DNA of 9,450 nucleotides, from NCBI GenBank assembly GCA_902496455.1, contig CABVAY010000051.1, positions 1-9,450 on the forward strand, in the 5' to 3' direction. The stretch comes from an uncultured Collinsella sp. GTDB lineage: Bacteria > Actinomycetota > Coriobacteriia > Coriobacteriales > Coriobacteriaceae. This document shows positions 1 to 6,021 of the stretch, piece by piece. Within the stretch, counting starts at the first letter, position 1; each line of letters begins with the position of its first letter. The notes under the pieces are model-generated. The model searched no databases, was not told where the DNA came from, and worked only from the letters and a program-made list of their open reading frames with translations. The position numbers and the translations under genes were made by a program.

Positions 1-1
1 G

Positions 2-169
2 CCGCGCGGCAAGGAGATATATTGCCAGACCGGAGGGGCGCCGTGGGCGGGAATCGCGCACTCCATATTTTGTTCACAAATGAATAGGTCCCTCAGTCGC
101 ATCACTGAGGTTAAAACTGAAGCATTGGCTTCTGATATTGGCGATGACCAGCTGTTTTATGAGTATTGA
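2..169 (+). CDS. Possible C-terminal fragment of an unidentified protein, cut by the left edge
   Basis: An open frame runs without interruption from the window start to a TGA at 167-169, about 55 codons. The translation ends in a mixed, protein-like stretch (EVKTEALASDIGDDQLFYEY). An internal ATG lies at 80-82 but has no convincing Shine-Dalgarno sequence, so the start is presumably outside the window. I do not recognise a family. It would be the only plus-strand gene here, pointing towards the minus-strand genes. An open run of this length is not rare by chance in DNA of this composition, so it is a weak call that only upstream sequence can settle. A short hairpin (91-97 with 104-110) lies inside it but has no T-run. 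Confidence 0.3.
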   Translation, partial: PRGKEIYCQTGGAPWAGIAHSIFCSQMNRSLSRITEVKTEALASDIGDDQLFYEY

Positions 170-278
170 GACATCGGTCATCTCTGGAGCGCTACTTTAC
201 CCCAAAGGCATCAGCTATTTGTTTCCCATCGGTAAAAGGCGGGTTTTGTTCGCCAAGCGTTCTTATATATAGATAGAT

Positions 279-294
279 ACGGGTTCGAACCCGT
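279..294. repeat. T-arm-like palindrome, copy 1
   Basis: A perfect 16-nt palindrome, ACGGGTTCGAACCCGT, resembles a tRNA T-arm (GGTTCGA core) but leaves only a 6-nt loop when folded, so it is not a normal T-arm. It is followed by GGCAAC and an A-run, then a terminator and a tRNA-Lys tail. The same order recurs at 457-541, immediately before the real tRNA-Lys 3' end. Confidence 0.6.
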
Positions 295-305
295 GCACCG
301 GCAAC

Positions 306-337
306 AAAAAAGCGGCCGGCATCCGCCAGTCGCTTTT
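306..337 (-). terminator. Terminator-like hairpin behind the truncated tRNA-Lys tail
   Basis: On the minus strand AAAAGCG (331-337) pairs with CGCTTTT (308-314), and the second arm runs into further T residues. It sits in the same position behind the truncated tail at 346-365 as the terminator at 483-513 does behind the intact tRNA-Lys. The tail and terminator therefore look duplicated as one module, although the loop sequences differ. Confidence 0.6.
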
Positions 338-345
338 CTATTCTA

Positions 346-365
346 TGGTGGGCCGTCAGGGGTTC
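346..365 (-). repeat. Truncated tRNA-Lys 3' tail (T-loop to CCA)
   Basis: The plus strand TGGTGGGCCGTCAGGGGTTC is identical to 522-541. That segment is the CCA end, discriminator base, 3' acceptor strand, 3' T-stem and part of the T-loop of tRNA-Lys. The match stops inside the T-loop, and a GC-rich hairpin array replaces the rest of the tRNA. It cannot fold as a tRNA. It could be an attachment-site remnant of an integrated element or part of a repeat unit; see the similar tails at 9074 and 9205 for tRNA-Gly. Confidence 0.8.
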
Positions 366-366
366 A

Positions 367-478
367 GCCTGCTTCGCAGGCGGCCGCTGCGGCGCTTTCG
401 CGCCTTGCGCGCTGCGCTGGCAAACGCTCACGCGTTTCCTCAGCTCCGCGCCCTTTCGGGTTCGAACCCGTGGCGCGG
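367..478. repeat. GC-rich hairpin array between tRNA-Lys tail copies
   Basis: Four hairpins follow one another: GCCTGC-TTC-GCAGGC (367-381), GGCGC-TTTC-GCGCC (391-404), AAACGC-TCAC-GCGTTT (422-437), and a nested one with outer stem CCGCGCC/GGCGCGG (446-452, 472-478) enclosing the palindrome CGGG-TTCGAA-CCCG (457-470). The order and several words match the array at 9259-9350 beside tRNA-Gly, where CAAACGC-TTC-GCGTTTG is likewise followed by a CGGGTTCGA motif. This similarity shows the array is not specific to one tRNA. Confidence 0.65.
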
Positions 479-482
479 CAAT

Positions 483-513
483 AAAAAAGCGACCAACCGG
501 AGTCGATCGCTTT
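483..513 (-). terminator. Intrinsic terminator of tRNA-Lys
   Basis: On the minus strand, eight bases past the tRNA 3' end, AAAGCGA (507-513) pairs with TCGCTTT (486-492). The arm continues into a run of T residues. This is a standard placement for ending a single tRNA transcript. Confidence 0.75.
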
Positions 514-521
514 CTTTTCTA

Positions 522-597
522 TGGTGGGCCGTCAGGGGTTCGAACCCTGGACCTTGGGATTAAAAGTCCCCTGCTCTGCCAGCTGAGCTAACGGCCC
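522..597 (-). tRNA. tRNA-Lys (anticodon TTT)
   Basis: The minus strand gives a complete 76-nt cloverleaf with CCA encoded (complement of 522-524). The acceptor stem is GGGCCGT/ACGGCCC with discriminator A, the D-stem is GCTC/GAGC, and the anticodon loop is CTTTTAA with anticodon TTT at 562-564. The T-stem is CAGGG/CCCTG with loop TTCGAAC. The outermost anticodon-stem pair (27-43) is G-A, a tolerated mismatch. The gene decodes AAA and AAG. Its 5' end lies 28 bases beyond the aminopeptidase stop, and it has its own promoter and terminator, so it is probably a monocistronic unit. Confidence 0.97.
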
Positions 598-606
598 GCG
601 GGTGGC

Positions 607-635
607 ATTGTACCACGGTCTGGGACTATTCCCAA
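607..635 (-). promoter_or_regulatory. Sigma-70-type promoter of tRNA-Lys
   Basis: On the minus strand TTGGGA (630-635) and TACAAT (607-612) are separated by exactly 17 bases. The -10 box ends nine bases before the tRNA 5' end, so transcription should start a few bases upstream of it. The -35 box lies just beyond the TAG stop of the aminopeptidase gene (626-628) and the spacer covers that stop, so the promoter is packed into the gene's end. Confidence 0.7.
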
Positions 636-1906
636 CTCCATTGGCCGTTCTGGAAAATCACAACTTCGCGTCCATCGGGCGTAATGCCCACAATATCGAT
701 GTCATCCGTGCCAATCATAAAGTCAACGTGCGTGCTCGAAACGTTGACACCATGCTCCAGGAGCTCCTCTTTGGACATATCATATCCATCCTCGATGCAC
801 TCGGGGAAGCCGACTCCCAGTGCAAGATGGCAGCTGGCATTCTCGTCATAGAGCGTATCGTAGAACAGGATGCCGCTTTCACGGATCGGCGTGTTCTTGG
901 AAATGAGCGCGACTTCTCCCAGGTGAGCAGCGCCCTCGTCCGTATCGATGATACTTGCAAGCGTTGCCTTGCCCACGCGGGCGTCGTAGTCCACCACGCG
1001 GCCGCCCTCGAACTTAATCCAAAAATCGTCGACCTTATTGCCGTGGTGGATGAGCGGCATGGCCGAGTACACGATACCGTCGGCGCGCATGCGATCGGGC
1101 GAAGTGAAGACTTCCTCGGTGGGAATGTTGGGGAAGAAGGGGTGCCCATCGGGCGTCTTGCCCTTGCCGCCGGCCCACTCGTGACCCTTCGTCATGCCAA
1201 TCATCAGATCGGTTCCATTTGCCGCGGTGTAATGCAGGCAGTCGAAACGATTGTCGTTCAGGAAACGCAGGTTCTTTTCGAATGCGGCGTCGTGGAGCTC
1301 CCAGTCGCTCTCTGGGTCCTGGCCATCGGCGCGAGCGGTGTGCAGAATCGCATTCCACAGCTTATAGATTGCAACCTCATCGGCGTCTCCCGGGAACACC
1401 TCGCGCGCCCAAGCCACGACCGGAGCGCCGGCGATGCACCACGGATTGATGTTGTAATCCAGTCCACGGCGGAAAACTTTGCACTGCGTGTTCTTTGCCT
1501 TAGAAGCTGCAGCGGGCTTAGCGGGATCGATGCCCTTAAGGGCGGCGGGGTCCGCACCCTCGATAAAGATAAAGCAGGCACCGTCCTGGGCCAGGGAATC
1601 CAGCTGCAGGCGCTTCCACTCGGGCGTCTGCTCAAAATAGCTTTTCTCGACATGCTCGTACGTGAGCCTCGTCACGGCATCATCGGCCCAGATGACCGTC
1701 ACGTGGCCGGCGCCGGCAGCATAGGCCTCCGCGACCACCACGCGCGCAAACGGCGCGCACTCAACCGGAGACTGAACGACAACTTCCTGGCCGGGCTTAA
1801 CGTTTACGCCCTTGCGGACAACCAGGCGCGCATAGTTTTTAATCTTGGGCTCCAGGGACTTCATACCCTCCAGGGCCTCTTCGACCGTCAGGGCAGCTCG
1901 AATCAT
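626..1906 (-). CDS. M29-family aminopeptidase (AmpS/PepS-like)
   Basis: This is a cytoplasmic metallo-aminopeptidase of peptidase family M29, which removes N-terminal residues from peptides using two metal ions. Numbered from the chosen start, conserved blocks are NIPTEEVFTSPDR (Glu264/265), HLGEVALIS (Glu331), LYDENASCHLALG (His360) and STHVDFMIG (His393, Asp395). These are the expected metal ligands. The family tyrosine after HLALG seems replaced by Phe367. The predicted length of 426 residues is usual for the family. An upstream ATG at 1918 adds four residues, but GGAG (1913-1916) lies 6 bases before the ATG at 1904-1906, so the inner start is preferred. There is no signal peptide. The gene is separated from the membrane-protein gene upstream by a strong terminator, so it is probably its own transcript, but I see no clear promoter in the short gap. 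Confidence 0.92.
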   Translation of the reverse strand: MIRAALTVEEALEGMKSLEPKIKNYARLVVRKGVNVKPGQEVVVQSPVECAPFARVVVAEAYAAGAGHVTVIWADDAVTRLTYEHVEKSYFEQTPEWKRLQLDSLAQDGACFIFIEGADPAALKGIDPAKPAAASKAKNTQCKVFRRGLDYNINPWCIAGAPVVAWAREVFPGDADEVAIYKLWNAILHTARADGQDPESDWELHDAAFEKNLRFLNDNRFDCLHYTAANGTDLMIGMTKGHEWAGGKGKTPDGHPFFPNIPTEEVFTSPDRMRADGIVYSAMPLIHHGNKVDDFWIKFEGGRVVDYDARVGKATLASIIDTDEGAAHLGEVALISKNTPIRESGILFYDTLYDENASCHLALGVGFPECIEDGYDMSKEELLEHGVNVSSTHVDFMIGTDDIDIVGITPDGREVVIFQNGQWSWE

Positions 1907-1933
1907 GTGCCACTCCATCTATCTATAGAACAG

Positions 1934-1965
1934 TAAAAAGGCGCGCCGCAAAAACGACGCGCCTT
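1934..1965 (-). terminator. Intrinsic terminator of the purC operon
   Basis: On the minus strand AAGGCGCG (1958-1965) pairs with CGCGCCTT (1938-1945) across a 12-base T-rich loop, followed by TTTACTG. It lies between the stop of the basic membrane protein and the aminopeptidase start. It should end the transcript that carries purC. Confidence 0.8.
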
Positions 1966-1995
1966 ATATCTTAGCGATAAGTATGTATGCAAACG

Positions 1996-2571
1996 CTACT
2001 TCTTCTTGGAGTCCTTCTTGTCCTCCTCGGCAGCTGCGCGCTCGATAAGAGCGTTGAGCTTGTTCTCGGACATGCCCTCGGCCTGCGCGCGGTACATGTT
2101 GCGCAAGGGACGAATACGAGCGAAGTCGTAGATAAAGTCACCTAGGATGATGACATAGGACAAAACGATGCCGACCATCTGGACAGGGCTGGACACCATG
2201 CCAGCGGGAGCGAAGTACAGCGAGGCCCAAATTGCCACGACGAGCACCATGCCAATGGCGAGCACAATCCACCAGATGCGACGGCGCTTGGTGTAGTCCT
2301 CGTCCTGCTTGAGGAGGATATTCGACACCGTATAGATGCGGTCCTCCTTGGCGCGCTGCTTAGCCTTGCGGGCGCGCTTCTCCTCTTTAGAGAGGCCCTC
2401 GAGGTTCTCGCCCTTCTCGAGCTCTTTGCGGCGTGCCTTAGACGAAGCCGGCACGACGCGAACGGAGCTCGCTGCTTGGCGGGCGGGCTTAGCAGATGCG
2501 GCAGACTTGCGCGCAACCCCGGTAACTTCGTGGGATTGCGTGCGCTTGTTCGTGGCGCTACGGGTACTCAC
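1996..2571 (-). CDS. Basic two-helix membrane protein of unknown function
   Basis: I cannot assign a function to this 191-residue protein. Residues 1-98 are very rich in Lys, Arg, Ala and Glu and probably lie in the cytoplasm, with a likely coiled stretch around 45-80. Two hydrophobic segments follow at about 99-120 and 128-150, separated by a short loop. A charged tail (about 150-191) ends in a Lys/Asp-rich stretch. Both ends are therefore predicted to be cytoplasmic. The start is GTG at 2569-2571, directly after the TAA of purC. AAGGAG inside the last purC codons lies 9 bases upstream, which indicates translational coupling. The layout recalls small actinobacterial DUF-type membrane proteins, but I cannot name a family with confidence. 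Confidence 0.85.
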   Translation of the reverse strand: MSTRSATNKRTQSHEVTGVARKSAASAKPARQAASSVRVVPASSKARRKELEKGENLEGLSKEEKRARKAKQRAKEDRIYTVSNILLKQDEDYTKRRRIWWIVLAIGMVLVVAIWASLYFAPAGMVSSPVQMVGIVLSYVIILGDFIYDFARIRPLRNMYRAQAEGMSENKLNALIERAAAEEDKKDSKKK

Positions 2572-3459
2572 TTATGCGTTCTCCTTCATGCTTGTGAACT
2601 GGGAGCCAGTGATGATCTGGAAGGCCTCGCGATAGCGCTCGGACGTGCCATCGATGACCTCGGCGGGCAGGTGCGGGGTCTCCCCCGTCATATCCCAGTT
2701 GGCCTTGAGCCAATTGCGGACGAATTGCTTGTCGTAGCTAGGCTGGATCTTGCCCTCCTCGTAGCTGGCAGCAGGCCAGAAACGGCTGGAGTCGGGCGTG
2801 AGGCACTCGTCGATCAGCGTGACCTTGCCATCAATAACACCAAACTCGAACTTGGTGTCGGCAATGATGATGCCACGGGTCGCGGCGTACTCGGCAGCGG
2901 CCTTGTAGATCTTGAGGGAAAGGTCACGAATCTGCGTGGCGATGTCCTCGCCCACGATCTCGCAGCAACGCTCGAACGAGATGTTCTCGTCGTGGTCACC
3001 GATCTCGGCCTTCGTGGACGGCGTGAACAACGGCTCGGGAAGCTTGGAAGCCTCGGTCAGGCCCTCAGGCAGCTGGATGCCGCAGACGGTGCCGTTCTCG
3101 TCGTAGGTCTTCTTGCCCGAACCGGTCAGATAGCCGCGGACGATGCACTCGATAGGAATCGTCTGGGCCTTCTTAACCAGCATGGCGCGGCCAGCGAGGT
3201 AGTCACGATACTCAGCAAACTCCTCGGGGAAATCCGCCGGGTCGATGGAAACGAGATGGTTGGGGACGATGTCGGCAAACTTATCGAACCAGAATGCCGA
3301 GATGCGATTGAGCACCTCTCCCTTAAACGGAATCTCGTCGGGAAGAATGAAGTCGAACGCAGAAATGCGGTCGGTGGCGACCATCAGCAGGTTTTCACCG
3401 GCATCGTAAATATCACGAACCTTGCCACGGGAATCCGGACGACGCTCCATCGTTGTCAC
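2572..3459 (-). CDS. purC: Phosphoribosylaminoimidazole-succinocarboxamide synthase
   Basis: PurC joins CAIR and aspartate, using ATP, to make SAICAR in de novo purine synthesis in the cytoplasm. Clear family motifs are RGKVRD near the N-terminus (ATP site), IPIECIVRGYLTGSG, FTPSTKAE, ADTKFEFG and DECLTPDSSRFW, then KQFVRNWL near the C-terminus. At about 295 residues it fits the long form of the family. The frame opens at GTG 3466-3468, but AAGGAG (3468-3473) overlaps that codon. It is 8 bases from the GTG at 3457-3459, which is therefore the better start. The product PurB acts on next is made here, and purB lies about 4 kb away on the same strand. No other pur genes are in view. Confidence 0.96.
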   Translation of the reverse strand: MTTMERRPDSRGKVRDIYDAGENLLMVATDRISAFDFILPDEIPFKGEVLNRISAFWFDKFADIVPNHLVSIDPADFPEEFAEYRDYLAGRAMLVKKAQTIPIECIVRGYLTGSGKKTYDENGTVCGIQLPEGLTEASKLPEPLFTPSTKAEIGDHDENISFERCCEIVGEDIATQIRDLSLKIYKAAAEYAATRGIIIADTKFEFGVIDGKVTLIDECLTPDSSRFWPAASYEEGKIQPSYDKQFVRNWLKANWDMTGETPHLPAEVIDGTSERYREAFQIITGSQFTSMKENA

Positions 3460-3490
3460 GTGAGTCACTCCTTACCTAAATACGACAGAA

Positions 3491-3510
3491 ATGCGGGTTC
3501 TTTCCCGCAT
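3491..3510 (-). terminator. Hairpin between the sensor kinase gene and purC, possible weak terminator
   Basis: ATGCGGG (3491-3497) pairs with CCCGCAT (3504-3510). On the minus strand it is followed by TTCTGTCGTATTT, a poor T-run. It may partly end the two-component transcript, or act as a leader hairpin in front of purC. No good purC promoter is visible nearby. Confidence 0.4.
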
Positions 3511-3568
3511 GTTTTCGCAAACTCGGAGCGGCAGGGACGCGGCCCCTCCTTCACCGAATAGCGAAAAG

Positions 3569-5134
3569 CTAGTGCTCCATTGTAGTAGATGCCGCGTCCG
3601 CCATGTGCTCGCGGGGCAGATGAATTGTAAAAGTCGTACCCTTTCCAAGCTCCGACTCCACGGATATGTAGCCATGGTGACGCTCGACGATCTGCTTGGT
3701 CACGGCGAGGCCGACGCCCAGGCCGCCAGCTTCGCGGGCGCGGCTGGCATCGGCGCGCCAAAACCGCCCGAAAATGCGCGACAGATCGTCCTTGGCAATA
3801 CCGATGCCGGTATCAGAAACGGCAATGCTGACGTGCCTGCGGTCACTGAGCACCGACACCACGACCCAACCGCCCTCGGGGGTGTAGCGCATGGCGTTGC
3901 TCATGAGGTTGATAACACATTGCGTGATCATGTCGGGATCGGCCTCGACGACATCGTCGTGCCCTTGGGTTTCATCTGCAAAGCGAAGACGAAGGTCACG
4001 GTCGGCAAACAGACGCTCCTGGCCGTTCACAATCGATCGCACGAACGGAACCATGTCCACCGGTTCTAGATTGAGCGGAGCCGTGCTGTTTTCCATACGC
4101 GATAGGTCGAGCATCTGCTGCACCAGACGAGCCAGGCGACGCGTCTCGGAAGCAACGGTCTCCAAATGCTCATCGTCGGTGGGATACACGCCATCCTGCA
4201 TGGCCTCGACCGTTGCGAGCATGGCCATAAGCGGCGTGCGAAGCTCGTGTGCAACGTCTGAGGTCAGGCGCTTCTCGTGTTTCATATCCTTCTCGAGCGA
4301 GGTGGCCATCTCATCGAAGGTCTCACCCAGCTGGTCGATCTCGTCATCACCGCGCAGCCCCGTGCGAGCCGACAGGTCGCCGTCACGGATTTGCTTTGCG
4401 GTACTGGTGATGCGATGAATCGGTTTGGTGAGCATGCGCGACACGAGCGATCCGATAACGACCGAAATGCAGATTGCAACAACCGCGGCGAGGGCCATGG
4501 CGTTAAAGGTCTTCTCCCTAAACGCAGAGTCCGCCTTGGTGAGCAGAGCGTCGGAGCCGATGGCCCACAGCTTTACCTGTCCGACATGCTCGCCGGAAGA
4601 CGTTACAATCTCGACGTTAGCAACGCTATCGGAGTCGGTTGGAGCAGACGAGACCGGGCTATGCGATGCCCTCTTGCCGCTCGTGTCGTCGGTCGTAGCC
4701 TGGTTTTCGCGTACATCGGCGGTGGCGCTTGCCGAGGGCCAGGAATCGTCATAAACGATCACACCCTTTTTATTGACGACCTGCATGCCCAGATCGTCGG
4801 AAACCAAACTCGACGTTGCGACCGTGCGCAGTTCTCCCGCGGTCCAAGAGCCGTTTTCCTCATATGAGGTCGCCAACTTCTCGGCAGCGGAATTTGCGAT
4901 TTCGACGATATTGGAGCGTGTGTAATCCGAAAAGACCGTGCCCCACACAACAGAGACAACGCCCACCAGCACCAATACCGTCATGAGCGATGTCAGAGCA
5001 AAAGCAAGTGCCATGCGCGAGGGATAGCTCATCGTTGGCCGTGAATCGGAACGAGGCGTGTTCCAACTAGCCTTGGAACCCGCCTCGCTCTCCTGCTTGT
5101 GCTTTTGTCCGATTTCAAAGCGCGCAGGTGTCAT
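3569..5134 (-). CDS. Membrane sensor histidine kinase (HAMP, HisKA, HATPase_c)
   Basis: This is the sensor of a two-component system; it autophosphorylates on histidine and passes phosphate to the regulator encoded just upstream. Order of parts: a cytoplasmic leader of about 40 residues, TM1 near 42-66, an extracytoplasmic region of about 140 residues, TM2 near 211-232, and HAMP near 232-285. The H-box SDVAHELRTPL (His296), N-box QCVINLMSNAMRYTP, G1 DTGIGI (Asp441), F-box FGRFWRAD and G2 GGLGVGLA follow. All catalytic motifs are intact in 521 residues. Within the sensor region, residues 131-170 are rich in Ser, Thr, Asp and Ala and look unstructured. The ATG is 11 bases past the regulator stop with a weak AGGGA before it; later ATGs (codons 35 and 41) lack any ribosome site. 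The signal it senses cannot be deduced. Confidence 0.95.
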   Translation of the reverse strand: MTPARFEIGQKHKQESEAGSKASWNTPRSDSRPTMSYPSRMALAFALTSLMTVLVLVGVVSVVWGTVFSDYTRSNIVEIANSAAEKLATSYEENGSWTAGELRTVATSSLVSDDLGMQVVNKKGVIVYDDSWPSASATADVRENQATTDDTSGKRASHSPVSSAPTDSDSVANVEIVTSSGEHVGQVKLWAIGSDALLTKADSAFREKTFNAMALAAVVAICISVVIGSLVSRMLTKPIHRITSTAKQIRDGDLSARTGLRGDDEIDQLGETFDEMATSLEKDMKHEKRLTSDVAHELRTPLMAMLATVEAMQDGVYPTDDEHLETVASETRRLARLVQQMLDLSRMENSTAPLNLEPVDMVPFVRSIVNGQERLFADRDLRLRFADETQGHDDVVEADPDMITQCVINLMSNAMRYTPEGGWVVVSVLSDRRHVSIAVSDTGIGIAKDDLSRIFGRFWRADASRAREAGGLGVGLAVTKQIVERHHGYISVESELGKGTTFTIHLPREHMADAASTTMEH

Positions 5135-5145
5135 ATGTGATTTCC

Positions 5146-5868
5146 CTATTTCTCGTCCGACTTATCGGTCTTGGCCGGAGCCTCGAAGCGATAGCCGACA
5201 CCATGGACGGTGTAGAGCCACTTGGGCTTCTTGGGATCATCGCCCAGCTTGGCGCGAAGATTCTTCACGTGGCTATCGATGGTGCGCTCATAGCCCTCAA
5301 AGTCATACCCGAGCACTTTCTCGACCAGCTCCATGCGGTTATACACACGGCCGGGATGGCGGGCAAGCGTGGTGAGCAGCTTAAACTCGGAAGCCGTCAG
5401 ATCGACTTCCTTGCCCTCGACCAAGATCTTGTGGCCCGAGATATCGATGACCAGATCGCCGAAGTCGAGTACCTCGACGGCGGGCTCGTCGGCCTGATGG
5501 GCACGGCGGAACAGAGCGCGAACGCGGGCGACGAGCTCGCGCGGCGAGAACGGCTTAATCAGATAGTCGTCGGCGCCGAGCTCAAGACCGATAATACGGT
5601 CCTCGATCTCGCCCTTAGCCGTCAGCATGATGATGGGGACATCCGAGGTATCGCGAATGGTGCGGCAAACGCGCTCGCCGGGAATCTTGGGGAGCATAAG
5701 GTCGAGCACGACCAGGTCGAACTGATGCTTCTCGAACTCCTCGATCGCGGACTGGCCGTCGCCGACGCCCACAACCCAGTAGCCTTCGCGCTCGAGATAG
5801 GCAGCGACGGCGTCACGGATTGCCTTCTCATCCTCGACCAGCAGAATCTTTTTTGCATCTGAAGCCAT
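5146..5868 (-). CDS. OmpR/PhoB-family response regulator
   Basis: This is a DNA-binding regulator paired with the kinase downstream. The receiver domain (about 7-122) has acidic Glu12/Asp13, phospho-acceptor Asp56 in VVLDLMLP, Thr83 and Lys105. A winged-helix domain covers about 131-229, with recognition helix ERTIDSHVKNLRAKL and wing YTVHGVGYRFE. The 240-residue length is typical. The open frame extends to a TTG at 5887-5889, but a G-rich Shine-Dalgarno (AGGGGGG) lies 7 bases before the ATG at 5866-5868, so that start is chosen. It is the first gene of the pair. A TTAAAAT box upstream may be part of its promoter, but no good -35 partner is seen. The family resembles PhoP, PhoB and VicR; I cannot say which role applies. 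Confidence 0.95.
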   Translation of the reverse strand: MASDAKKILLVEDEKAIRDAVAAYLEREGYWVVGVGDGQSAIEEFEKHQFDLVVLDLMLPKIPGERVCRTIRDTSDVPIIMLTAKGEIEDRIIGLELGADDYLIKPFSPRELVARVRALFRRAHQADEPAVEVLDFGDLVIDISGHKILVEGKEVDLTASEFKLLTTLARHPGRVYNRMELVEKVLGYDFEGYERTIDSHVKNLRAKLGDDPKKPKWLYTVHGVGYRFEAPAKTDKSDEK

Positions 5869-5923
5869 AACACGGCCCCCCTGTCTCAATTAGCTAAGAA
5901 CAAGCCCATTTTAACGCACCTGA

Positions 5924-5962
5924 GCCCGCCGGATGCCGCTATGACGCGGCAGCTCGGCGGGC
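5924..5962. other. Large GC-rich hairpin between lipoprotein and regulator genes
   Basis: GCCCGCCG (5924-5931) pairs with CGGCGGGC (5955-5962). Inside it GCCGC (5935-5939) pairs with GCGGC (5946-5950), with small internal bulges. Neither side has a T-run, so it is not a classical intrinsic terminator. It may still slow or end lipoprotein transcription, or affect the regulator promoter just beyond it. The rest of this roughly 150-base gap shows nothing firm. Confidence 0.6.
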
Positions 5963-6021
5963 GGTACTCACAATTACAACGCGTTTATTCCCCTGTTGGC
6001 GCCTTTTTAACCCCTCTAAGC

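Larger units (their letters stand above)
170..521. other. Intergenic stretch with tRNA-tail repeat unit and hairpin array
   Basis: No credible protein gene is seen here. The first part (170-278) shows nothing I can name. From 279 on it holds, in plus order: a T-arm-like palindrome (279-294), a terminator (306-337), a truncated tRNA-Lys 3' tail (346-365), a run of GC-rich hairpins (367-381, 391-404, 422-437), a nested hairpin whose core is a second T-arm-like palindrome (446-478), and the tRNA-Lys terminator (483-513). Short open frames in this interval are by-products of tRNA-like sequence in translation. Confidence 0.7.

Noticed and set aside
91..110. Hairpin CCTCAGT/ACTGAGG as a terminator
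   Set aside because: It is followed by TTAAAAC, not a T-run, and lies inside the possible coding fragment.
346..365. A second tRNA-Lys gene
   Set aside because: Only the 3' tail is present; no anticodon, D-arm or 5' acceptor strand follows.
279..521. An autonomous insertion sequence or integrative element
   Set aside because: No transposase or integrase frame lies within either repeat region; only non-coding remnants or a non-autonomous unit can be supported.
192..563. Short open frames in the tRNA-Lys flank
   Set aside because: They cross hairpins, tRNA tails and terminators, and have no coding signature.
602..1936. A 444-codon open frame on the plus strand
   Set aside because: It lies fully opposite the M29 aminopeptidase, whose motifs are clear. 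The plus-strand translation has no recognisable family and reflects codon bias of the real gene.
2476..3561. A 361-codon open frame on the plus strand
   Set aside because: It is the shadow of purC and its coupled neighbour on the minus strand.
3460..3568. A promoter or purine riboswitch in front of purC
   Set aside because: The gap of about 110 bases has one simple hairpin; I see neither a convincing -35/-10 pair nor a purine-aptamer three-way junction.
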